Positions 1 through 6,694 of a stretch of 9,941 nt of DNA are shown piece after piece. The stretch covers positions 1 through 9,941 of the forward strand of contig DITF01000312.1 in NCBI GenBank assembly GCA_002422125.1. Direction: 5' to 3'. Within the stretch, counting starts at the first letter, position 1. Every line of letters begins with the position of its first letter. The notes below the pieces were generated by a model. The model did not search any database and was not told the DNA's origin. It saw nothing but the letters and a program-made list of their open reading frames with translations. The translations under genes and the position numbers were made by a program. This DNA comes from a bacterium UBP17_UBA6191. GTDB taxonomy: Bacteria; Muiribacteriota; UBA6191.

Positions 1-957
1 ACCGTAGAGGTGTTTGAAAAATCAAGAGGCGTGGGCGGACGCATGTCGACACGGCACACGGCCTGGGCATCCATTGATCATGGCTGCCAGTTTTTGGGCT
101 CGCGGACACCAGAGTTTGAGAAATTTTTAGAACCATTGATTGAAAATGGCCTTTTGGAGGCCTGGACTCCTAAAATTATCCATCTAAATGGAGATCGCGA
201 TAACCCTCTGAAGCAAATGGAGCCGGGTTTGGAACGATGCCTGATGAATCCTTCTTTGCCGATGGAGGAAATGTTAGTTCCAGTAGGCGACATGAATGCC
301 TTGTGTAAACATCTGGCCACAGATATCAAGATTCACTTTTTAACCCGTGTGAACCATGTTTGTCCTACGAGGGCAGGGTGGGAAGTTTATGCCGAGGGCC
401 ATCATGAATCCTTAGGCTGGTTTGACTGGGTCATATTTACCGCACCTCCTGTGCAATCCCACAGTTTGCTGCCAAAACACTTCAAATATTTATCCGAACT
501 GCAAAAAATTGAAATGCAGCCCTGTATGGCACTTCTGGTGGTGCCCAAAAAAGCCTTGGATCTGGATTTTGATGTGGCCGAGGTCAGCAATTCGGCTTTG
601 AACTGGATTGCTCTGAATCATAAAAAGCCCGGCAGGGGTGCCCATCCTGCCCTGATTGGGCATTGCACGGCCGAGTATTCAACCGAAGTTTTGGAGCAGG
701 AACCGCATACCTTAAAGGCTTCACTTTTTGATGAAATGAATCGGTTGTTAGGCGGTTCTATTGATGAGGATTGCCATGAGATCAGCGTGCATCGCTGGAG
801 ATATGCCCAAAGTGATGGTTACAATCAGGCCGGTTGCTATGTAGACCGATGTAACAGATTGGCCGTTTCCGGGGATTGGTGTTTGGGAGGGCGGGTTGAA
901 GATGCTTGGCTTAGTGCATACAAAACACATCATGCTCTCAGTAATATTCTAATCTAG
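1..957 (+). CDS. Renalase-like FAD/NAD(P)-dependent oxidoreductase, 5'-truncated by window edge
   Basis: This is the C-terminal 318 residues of a flavoprotein of the renalase/amine-oxidase-like family, flavin enzymes that bacteria may use to oxidise damaged dihydro-NAD(P) isomers or amine-like substrates. The frame is open to base 1 and reads T-V-E-V-F-E-K-S-R-G-V-G-G-R-M-S-T-R, the family's second conserved block after the FAD-binding Rossmann motif. The GxGxxG segment, roughly 30 residues, must therefore lie upstream, and the GTG at 10 is an internal valine rather than a start. The C-terminal block is also typical: HRWRYA, then SGDWCLGGRVEDAWLS, which in this family contacts FAD. No signal peptide can be judged. 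The gene ends at TAG 955-957, 67 bases before the mobile element. Family assignment is fairly secure; the true substrate is not known. Confidence 0.85.
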   Translation, partial: TVEVFEKSRGVGGRMSTRHTAWASIDHGCQFLGSRTPEFEKFLEPLIENGLLEAWTPKIIHLNGDRDNPLKQMEPGLERCLMNPSLPMEEMLVPVGDMNALCKHLATDIKIHFLTRVNHVCPTRAGWEVYAEGHHESLGWFDWVIFTAPPVQSHSLLPKHFKYLSELQKIEMQPCMALLVVPKKALDLDFDVAEVSNSALNWIALNHKKPGRGAHPALIGHCTAEYSTEVLEQEPHTLKASLFDEMNRLLGGSIDEDCHEISVHRWRYAQSDGYNQAGCYVDRCNRLAVSGDWCLGGRVEDAWLSAYKTHHALSNILI

Positions 958-986
958 TTGAGCCTTTGGGGCGGCAGGGTTATCCT
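958..986 (+). promoter_or_regulatory. Candidate sigma70-type promoter upstream of the MITE
   Basis: TTGAGC (958-963) and TATCCT (981-986) are separated by 17 bases, each matching 4 of 6 consensus positions. It would read toward the phosphatase operon and place the whole palindromic element in the 5' leader. The match is modest and could be chance. Confidence 0.25.
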
Positions 987-1021
987 GTGTAATCAATTCT
1001 GGCTCCAAAGAGGCAGATATT

Positions 1022-1024
1022 TTA
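1022..1024. repeat. Left copy of target-site duplication (TTA)
   Basis: TTA directly abuts the left terminal inverted repeat, and an identical TTA at 1201-1203 abuts the right one. This is the pattern left by transposition with a 3-bp target duplication. Three bases alone are weak, but the exact position at both ends of perfect inverted repeats supports the reading. Confidence 0.65.
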
Positions 1025-1041
1025 GAGTCTGTTCATGATCT
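1025..1041 (+). repeat. Left terminal inverted repeat of the MITE
   Basis: This 17-base repeat is a perfect reverse complement of 1184-1200. Confidence 0.9.
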
Positions 1042-1088
1042 ATGTTCGTTACGAGATTTAGCGAGAAATTCAGACACAAGGCGGAGGA

Positions 1089-1136
1089 CTTAAATCCAGT
1101 GAGGGCGTGCTAATTGCACGGAGAGCTGGATTTAAG
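1089..1136. repeat. Central inverted repeat and apical hairpin of the MITE
   Basis: CTTAAATCCAG (1089-1099) pairs perfectly with CTGGATTTAAG (1126-1136). Between them CGTGC (1106-1110) and GCACG (1116-1120) form a 5-bp stem with loop TAATT. There is no following T-run in either direction, so it does not look like an intrinsic terminator. Confidence 0.8.
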
Positions 1137-1171
1137 CCGCGCAACACAGAGGCTGGTTTTCACAGCAAATC

Positions 1172-1182
1172 GGAGTAGAATG
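1172..1182 (+). promoter_or_regulatory. Element-borne Shine-Dalgarno and start codon of the pseudophosphatase gene
   Basis: GGAG at 1172-1175 lies four bases before ATG at 1180-1182. Both lie inside the MITE, just before its right inverted repeat. A second in-frame ATG at 1189-1191 has GGAG at 1182-1185 only three bases upstream, so the first ATG is preferred. TAGAAT at 1176-1181 also looks like a -10 box, which would give a near-leaderless transcript from the 1189 ATG; no matching -35 was found. Confidence 0.6.
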
Positions 1183-3615
1183 GAGATCATGAACAGACTC
1201 TTAAGACCTTCGCTACAATCACGGTTGCAGGTGTTGTTTGGCCTGATGTTCGGTCTGGCTTTAGCTTTGTTAACTCTTTTGGCTATTTCTGTTTACAACC
1301 TGGATCAACAAGCACTAATTGATGAGGCCTATTATCTGAATCATCAGGCCTTAAAACAGTTGGAATCAGAACTGGAAGGAACCCTGACTCAGGCTAGAAC
1401 CATGCTGGCGGAAGCAGTAAAGGTCGATGGTGAGGAAAAACTTTTGCTTTTTGAAGGGGATCCCAATGGATTTAATCGGGAGTTAAACCGACAGTTTTTG
1501 ATCGGAAGAGATTGGGAAGATTATTTGTCTGGAAAGACTTTACCGGCATTGGGAATTGTTCCGTATCGCTGGAAAGAAAGTTTTTATAATAAATTGTCCA
1601 ACTGGATTCAGTTATTGTTTGATGATGCGTATCCCCTGGAGCCCTTAATTTTTCATCCCGATTTGGTTGAGCCTTTGCAGGCAGTTAGAAGACTTGGAAT
1701 TCGTCCTCAAGTGGATAAAATCAGACAGAAGATGACTATTTCCCAAGATGAATTTGAAAGACTGGATCTTTTGGACGGCAAAATAGATGGGATGTTTTTT
1801 CATCCGGCCATACATCAGTATATGAATCCGAGGGTATTTGATTTTTCCGATGGTGAAGTGGAGCGGATTGTACCTCTAAAAGATGGAGAAAACGACCCGC
1901 TTTCGGGGTTTGAGAGGCCGGCCGTCTGGATGGCTTGTTACATATTTCGGGCTCAGACCAGATTTGGATCTTCTTGGCACCCTCATGCCGAGCTGGCGAT
2001 TCACGCTTTTCGACCAAATCCCATGGAATCCAAGGGGATTTTTTTCCGTGGTAGCTCAGCCGGGGCTAGGTACGCCTATGTTTGGAACTGGCTTCCTACT
2101 GAGTACCCTATAGATGGGGATCGGGTCCATCTCTTTCCTTATCGGGTAATGATTGGCATGATGGCCGAGGCTACAATTTCTCTGTCCCGTTTTAAGCAAA
2201 AGTTGGGACAAGAGGGAATATCGGGCCATCTGGTTACGGCAATTTTTCAAGATGAATCAACATTGACTCATGACGGTAAAAGTCCCCTGGAACATGCTTT
2301 GGTTTTACAGGATGGTTTACAGCAGGGCATGATTTATGGTCAGGATTCTCAGAAGTGGTATGGTTCACGGTTAAGGTCGTATCTGTTACCTGGGGTTACA
2401 CTCTGTATTGGCACCCCAGCTAGTTTGGTAGAGTCAAAACACTACCAGAGGTGGATTTTAGTCATTCTTTTGTTTCCCATGACATTTTTGGGATATTTTT
2501 TGGGGATTCGGATTGGTAGACAGCCTCTGACGGAAGGTTTTACCCGCTCCTTAAAGGATATGCTCGGCATGTCTACGGGCCGAAAAAATCAGGGATGCAG
2601 TGAACTAAATCGTCTTAGTCAAGCTATGCAGGAATTTTCGGAAGTTACAGTGCAAAAACAAAGTGAATTGATGCTTCATTCCCGATTGCGAAACATTTTA
2701 AATGAACCCAATCGTAGCCTAGAATGGTACATGGAAGAATTTTTTTATGTAGCCCATGGTTTGAGAGAGTCATTGGGGTTTGTGGTAAAGGCAATGCATT
2801 TGGATCCACGAGGGCATGTGGTTTTGGAATTCCCAAAGTTACGGGAGGAAGACCAAACATTAGCTGAAATTATTGCCAATTTAGCTTCCGAGGCCAGTAG
2901 AGTGGCCTGGCTTGCCAAAAAAGCCTCGGAAGAGACGACTTTAAAGGCTGAGCTGGAATTGGGCAAAAACCTGCAGCGGCAACTGTTAGGGGTTACGCAG
3001 AAACATGAGTTGGAAGATGTTTCCCTTAACATTTTTAGTCGCGAATCTACCGGGCAGCCTTCAGGAGATTTTTCCGGTTGTTTTGCGCATAAGGACTACA
3101 TAAACTTTTATGTGGCTTCGGTTGTTGGTCGTGGTTTGGGCTCTTCGCTTGTAGCGGCCTATCTAAAGAATTACTTGGATGCACTTTTATTGGATGAACA
3201 GACACCTTCGCAAATTTTGCAAAGACTCATGAGTTTTTTGAACAAACATGAGGATTTAGCCGATGCTTTTTTAAGTCTTGTGGTAATGCGTATCACAAGA
3301 GACGGGCAGATACTGTATTCCGGTTCAGGGCATTTTCCCATATTGTTGATGAAAGAGAAGCGGCTGATTCGATCAGAAGTAGCCCCTATGGGAATTTACC
3401 AAGGTCCTTGGGTTGATCATAAACTTACGCTTGGTAGTAAAGATAAACTTGGAGTTGCAACCGGTGGCCTGTGGGATCACTTTCGAACCACCAGACAATT
3501 GTTGTGGAGAGATGCCTTAGTGGAAGTGCTGGATTTGGATTTAGAAGTGCTTTTGCAAGATCAGGAAAGTGATAGCGGTTATATCTGCACCTGGATTGAA
3601 AGAGGCAGACAGTAA
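1180..3615 (+). CDS. Membrane sensor with degenerate SpoIIE/PP2C-type phosphatase domain (probable pseudophosphatase)
   Basis: This 811-residue protein has a short basic N-terminus and a membrane segment at about 17-39. An extracytoplasmic region of about 385 residues that I do not recognise follows, then a second membrane segment (about 425-446), a linker and a C-terminal SpoIIE/PP2C-like domain (about 591-805). The domain fold is recognisable by LGKNLQRQLL (compare xSVQQSLLP in the next protein), SGDF, VGRG, GSGHFP with H718, and APMGIY. Four of the aspartates kept by its neighbour are changed: the second D of GGDFFD is G633, the D of DVSGKG is S647, the D of SDG is G762, and DD near the C-terminus is D798-S799. 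Loss of these metal ligands predicts no metal-dependent phosphatase activity; that is inference. The frame is also open back to a TTG at 1114, but that start lies deep in the MITE and lacks a ribosome site, so ATG 1180 was chosen. Confidence 0.82.
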   Translation: MEIMNRLLRPSLQSRLQVLFGLMFGLALALLTLLAISVYNLDQQALIDEAYYLNHQALKQLESELEGTLTQARTMLAEAVKVDGEEKLLLFEGDPNGFNRELNRQFLIGRDWEDYLSGKTLPALGIVPYRWKESFYNKLSNWIQLLFDDAYPLEPLIFHPDLVEPLQAVRRLGIRPQVDKIRQKMTISQDEFERLDLLDGKIDGMFFHPAIHQYMNPRVFDFSDGEVERIVPLKDGENDPLSGFERPAVWMACYIFRAQTRFGSSWHPHAELAIHAFRPNPMESKGIFFRGSSAGARYAYVWNWLPTEYPIDGDRVHLFPYRVMIGMMAEATISLSRFKQKLGQEGISGHLVTAIFQDESTLTHDGKSPLEHALVLQDGLQQGMIYGQDSQKWYGSRLRSYLLPGVTLCIGTPASLVESKHYQRWILVILLFPMTFLGYFLGIRIGRQPLTEGFTRSLKDMLGMSTGRKNQGCSELNRLSQAMQEFSEVTVQKQSELMLHSRLRNILNEPNRSLEWYMEEFFYVAHGLRESLGFVVKAMHLDPRGHVVLEFPKLREEDQTLAEIIANLASEASRVAWLAKKASEETTLKAELELGKNLQRQLLGVTQKHELEDVSLNIFSRESTGQPSGDFSGCFAHKDYINFYVASVVGRGLGSSLVAAYLKNYLDALLLDEQTPSQILQRLMSFLNKHEDLADAFLSLVVMRITRDGQILYSGSGHFPILLMKEKRLIRSEVAPMGIYQGPWVDHKLTLGSKDKLGVATGGLWDHFRTTRQLLWRDALVEVLDLDLEVLLQDQESDSGYICTWIERGRQ
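1184..1200 (-). repeat. Right terminal inverted repeat of the MITE, translated as codons
   Basis: This is the perfect reverse complement of 1025-1041. In the frame of the downstream gene it is read as the end of codon 2 through codon 7 (residues E-I-M-N-R-L). Confidence 0.9.
1201..1203. repeat. Right copy of target-site duplication (TTA)
   Basis: Identical to 1022-1024 and directly abutting the right inverted repeat. It is read as Leu8 of the downstream protein. Confidence 0.65.
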
Positions 3616-5889
3616 ATGCAGAAACTTTCGTTTTTGTTTCGTATTCTTTTGGCTGCCGCCATGTGTCTTGTGATCCCTTTATTGATTCTTGTGCTATTGG
3701 CCTGGCAGGCCATTGAGCTAGGTGTGCGTACGGGACGCAGTGAATTTGTGCAATCCAGCTTGATTAATATTCAGATGATGGAAGCGGCCTATCACGAGGT
3801 CAAGACCAACCTCTTTACGAGTCTCATTGCCCAGGCTACCCAGGCCAGGACAAGGTTGGAGAATGTGTTACCCGTTCCCGATTCAGGAATTTCTTTGGAG
3901 CAGTCCTTGGAGTCCATGCGTGTACAGTTACGGCAAAGGGGTATTTTAACTCTAAATAGGCTTAAACAATATGCCCTTGAGAATGAACCCCTGCTCACCC
4001 CTAAAGATATTCTGGTGGAGATCATCAGTCTGGATGGGCCATTGACCATGGTATCTAGAGGCCATTTTGTAATGCATAGTGATTTGGAAAAACTGTTAAT
4101 TGCCCTTGATCCCGAGAGCGGGGATATGATGGGTAGTACTATTCTCAGACAGTTGGGAGGGATGTTTTTTAATCTATTGCATTATCCAGATAGGACAGAC
4201 ATGCTACTGCCAGCGTTGAAGGTTCAGATGAATTTTGAACCTGCACGGCAGGCAGGTGAATTTGTATCTTTTCGGATTCATACCCATGCCTTCTGGATGT
4301 TGTATTTTCCCATTCAAGGAAAACTTTTGGAGAAGGCAGTACTCAAATATCCTGTGTTAAATCAGCATATAAAACATCCGCTGGTAGCCAATGCTTATCT
4401 GATGGTGACCGTTGATGAGGCAGCATTCATTCGCAATTTTGTACAGTCGGAGTCTAACAAATCTGGTTTTGATATTCTGGAAGTACCTGTGAGGCGAGAA
4501 ACTCTAAAAATTCCGCCGCATATGAAGCTTGTTGGTTTGGAACAGAGTGAATGGTCCAGACGAATTTTAGCTTCAGAACAGTTGCATTTTGAATATGAAG
4601 ATGAAGACGGTAACAAACATTTTGGCTTGGCCCAACTGGATTCTCTAAATCGCGATTTTGTCTACTGTTTTACAGTTTCCGAGGAGGAATTGTCTAAAAA
4701 AATCAGGGATATATTGTGGCGATTTGGTGTTCCAGTGGTGCTTGTATTGTTGGGATTGATAGGATTTTTGGCCCTACAGGCAATTAGGGTGTCCAAGCCG
4801 TTAAGGGAATTAACCAGAAGAATTGAGGAACAGGCCGAGGATCTTTTAAGGGGGAAAAGAAGCATTCAAAGCTCTGAACTTATGGATTGGAACCCGGTAT
4901 TTTTGGAGACTGGTATTATGCAAAAACAGTTGTATGCCAGAATTTTGGAGGTGGAACGCAGATTTTGGCTCCTTGAGAAGCTTTCCAATATGCAGGAGAC
5001 AATTGCTAAAAATCCCGAACCAGAAGAATTTGAACGAATGGCTTCCAAAATTGTTTCGGACTGTAAGCAGGAAGAAGTAATTCCCTTTGCGGAGCAGATC
5101 CGTTTTTACAATAATCGCCGCAAGATGGATTTGTCCTATCGCCGGGGACTGGCTCAGGAAAGGGAGTTTTTAGCTGCCAAGTCCGTGCAGCAAAGTCTGT
5201 TGCCGTCCAGTATCAGTTTTGGAAAAGACTGGAATGTGGCAGCGTATTATGAGCCGGCCCGCTATTTGGGTGGTGACTTTTTTGATGGCTTTAAGATCGG
5301 GAATCGATATTATGCCCTAGTTGCCGATGTCTCCGGTAAGGGTTTGGCCTCTGCATTGTATGGTGCAATGATTAAGGCCATGTTTTATGCCGAGGCTGAA
5401 AAGGGATTGCCCTTATCTCAGATGATGCAAAATGTGAATAGGCATGCTTGTATTCGCGGTCAGGACGGTTTTTTTTGCACCATGTTTTGTATTTCCTGGG
5501 ATGAGTTTAGCCATGAAATTGTCTACTGTTCCGCCGGCCATAATCGTATGTTAGCCTATACAGCCGAAGAAATAGAGTTATCGGCCAAAGGATTGCCGCT
5601 GGGAATTTTTGACTCGGTTGTGTATGAGGAAAAAAAGTTGTCGCTACCACCACTTTTAACCATGGTTTTGTATAGTGATGGAATTATTGAGGCAGAGGAT
5701 CCAAAGGCGCAACTATACGGAATGGACTCATTCACCAGTGTTCTAAGAAATCTTTTGGTGGAAAAAGAACATGCAGAAGCACGAGTTCTGGTGGATACCG
5801 TGATGGATTCAGTTACAAAGTTTATGGACTCTGCACCAGCCGCAGACGACATCACACTTTTGGTTCTACAGTTCATAAAGGGAGATTAG
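3616..5889 (+). CDS. Membrane-bound RsbU/SpoIIE-type PP2C serine/threonine phosphatase with HAMP-like linker
   Basis: This 757-residue sensor phosphatase probably dephosphorylates a cytoplasmic protein, typically an anti-sigma antagonist of the STAS family, in response to an outside signal. Membrane segments lie at about 7-31 and 370-390 and enclose an extracytoplasmic domain of about 335 residues. A HAMP-like stretch (from about 388, with VSKPLREL) and a helical linker follow. The SpoIIE domain (about 519-754) carries every expected motif: LGGDFFD with D554 and D557, ADVSGKG with D571, CSAGH with H642, GLPLG, YSDGIIEA with D688, and DDITLLV with D744-D745. It should therefore be metal-dependent and active. 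Its ATG directly follows the TAA of the preceding gene, with AGAGG inside that gene as ribosome site, so the two are probably translationally coupled. No anti-sigma factor or STAS gene lies in the window, so the substrate is unknown. Confidence 0.9.
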   Translation: MQKLSFLFRILLAAAMCLVIPLLILVLLAWQAIELGVRTGRSEFVQSSLINIQMMEAAYHEVKTNLFTSLIAQATQARTRLENVLPVPDSGISLEQSLESMRVQLRQRGILTLNRLKQYALENEPLLTPKDILVEIISLDGPLTMVSRGHFVMHSDLEKLLIALDPESGDMMGSTILRQLGGMFFNLLHYPDRTDMLLPALKVQMNFEPARQAGEFVSFRIHTHAFWMLYFPIQGKLLEKAVLKYPVLNQHIKHPLVANAYLMVTVDEAAFIRNFVQSESNKSGFDILEVPVRRETLKIPPHMKLVGLEQSEWSRRILASEQLHFEYEDEDGNKHFGLAQLDSLNRDFVYCFTVSEEELSKKIRDILWRFGVPVVLVLLGLIGFLALQAIRVSKPLRELTRRIEEQAEDLLRGKRSIQSSELMDWNPVFLETGIMQKQLYARILEVERRFWLLEKLSNMQETIAKNPEPEEFERMASKIVSDCKQEEVIPFAEQIRFYNNRRKMDLSYRRGLAQEREFLAAKSVQQSLLPSSISFGKDWNVAAYYEPARYLGGDFFDGFKIGNRYYALVADVSGKGLASALYGAMIKAMFYAEAEKGLPLSQMMQNVNRHACIRGQDGFFCTMFCISWDEFSHEIVYCSAGHNRMLAYTAEEIELSAKGLPLGIFDSVVYEEKKLSLPPLLTMVLYSDGIIEAEDPKAQLYGMDSFTSVLRNLLVEKEHAEARVLVDTVMDSVTKFMDSAPAADDITLLVLQFIKGD

Positions 5890-5890
5890 T

Positions 5891-6694
5891 ATGCAAAAGG
5901 GGCAATTTAATGAAGCGGCAGGGCCTTGGGACCATTTAAAGCAGATCGGGGATTTAAAAGATTCCCATGAACAGCCCTTGGTTACTCCTAAGCAAATGTT
6001 AGGCGGCCTAAGATTACCCCAGGGTTTTGAGCCAAATCTTTGTTATCTGGTTTGGCCCAAAGGCTTGGTAAGACAGATGGTATCTCAGGGACTTAAGCTA
6101 AAATCCTATGAGTTTTTTTATTACAGTTTGGAATGTCTTGAAGTTCTGGGACATATGGTTGCAGTGGTGGCAATGCCTATGGGAGCAGCGGCTGCGGTTA
6201 TGGTTTTGGAAGAGCTTGTATACTTGGGGTTTCAAAAATTTGTAGGCATTGGCACAGCAGGAGGCATACACACAGATTTAAAAAGTGGAGATTTATGTAT
6301 TTTGGAGCAGGCCATTATTGATGAGGGAGTTTCAGCTCACTATGGGGTGAGGGACTTTTTTAGTCATGGCAGTTTTGTGCTCATGAATCAGGTACAAAAA
6401 GTCCTAGAACAGCAAGCGTATACTGTGCGCAGGGGTTGTATCTGGACCACGGACGCTCCCTATCGTGAAACTTTGGCAAAATTGGCCTTTATGAAAAAGA
6501 AGCAGATTTTAGGCGTGGATATGGAAACTAGTGCTCTGTTCACGGTAGCAAGACATCACAAGGTGCTATACACAGGTTTGGTGGGCATAGCCGATCAGTT
6601 TGCAGGTGATCAGTGGCTACCCTGTCCTAATATGGCCCAGGTGCAGCAGAATTTGAGTTCATGTAGCCTCAAGTTGCTTCAGAATCTTTTTTGA
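5891..6694 (+). CDS. Nucleoside phosphorylase/nucleosidase superfamily protein (uridine phosphorylase/PNP/MTAN fold)
   Basis: The 267-residue protein belongs to the family that cleaves the glycosidic bond of nucleosides, by phosphorolysis (PNP, uridine phosphorylase) or hydrolysis (MTAN). Seen motifs are the GTAGGI glycine loop (121-126), DEG with E145, TTDAPYRET (186-194), VDMET with E212 as the expected ribose-binding glutamate, and IADQF with D235 as the expected base-contacting aspartate. Two phosphate-binding arginines of the E. coli enzymes are not evident: the GDPxR motif appears as WPKGL (55-59), and the Arg before the glycine loop is G119. Phosphorylase against hydrolase therefore stays open. 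GGAG at 5881-5884 lies six bases before the ATG, and the start is one base after the previous stop codon, so it is the third gene of the phosphatase operon. Its last 26 bases overlap the converging gene. Confidence 0.82.
   Translation: MQKGQFNEAAGPWDHLKQIGDLKDSHEQPLVTPKQMLGGLRLPQGFEPNLCYLVWPKGLVRQMVSQGLKLKSYEFFYYSLECLEVLGHMVAVVAMPMGAAAAVMVLEELVYLGFQKFVGIGTAGGIHTDLKSGDLCILEQAIIDEGVSAHYGVRDFFSHGSFVLMNQVQKVLEQQAYTVRRGCIWTTDAPYRETLAKLAFMKKKQILGVDMETSALFTVARHHKVLYTGLVGIADQFAGDQWLPCPNMAQVQQNLSSCSLKLLQNLF
6669..6694. other. Convergent 3' coding overlap (tail-to-tail)
   Basis: The plus-strand gene stops with TGA at 6692-6694 and the minus-strand gene stops with TGA read from 6671 to 6669. The two coding regions therefore share 26 bases on opposite strands. 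No intrinsic terminator hairpin was seen between or around them, so the transcripts may overlap further. Confidence 0.85.

Larger units (their letters stand above)
1025..1200. mobile_element. 176-bp palindromic MITE with 17-bp perfect terminal inverted repeats
   Basis: The ends are exact reverse complements over 17 bases: GAGTCTGTTCATGATCT at 1025-1041 and AGATCATGAACAGACTC at 1184-1200, flanked by TTA on each side. The arms continue as an imperfect palindrome toward the centre. An 11-bp perfect inner pair (CTTAAATCCAG 1089-1099, CTGGATTTAAG 1126-1136) and a small apical hairpin (CGTGC-TAATT-GCACG, 1106-1120) follow, so the whole element could fold as one long hairpin. It contains no transposase and is too short to encode one, so it would need a parent element in trans. 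Ends beginning GAG(T/C)CTGTTC with a TNA-like target resemble some IS5-family groups from memory; that parentage is inference. The right end overlaps the start of the next gene. Confidence 0.85.

Noticed and set aside
961..1015. Possible terminator hairpin after the renalase-like gene (GCCTTTGG with CCAAAGAGGC)
   Set aside because: The stem is short with a bulge and a very long loop, and no T-run follows, so it does not meet the form of an intrinsic terminator.
1114..1179. Upstream TTG start for the pseudophosphatase gene, adding 22 residues
   Set aside because: The TTG lies in the apical hairpin of the MITE with no ribosome site, and the extra residues are translated element sequence. ATG 1180 has GGAG at a workable distance and leaves a normal basic N-terminus before the first membrane segment.
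5469..5476. Run of eight T inside the active phosphatase gene as a possible phase-variation tract
   Set aside because: Eight bases is short for slippage-based switching in AT-leaning DNA and the frame is intact; there is no other sign of contingency control.
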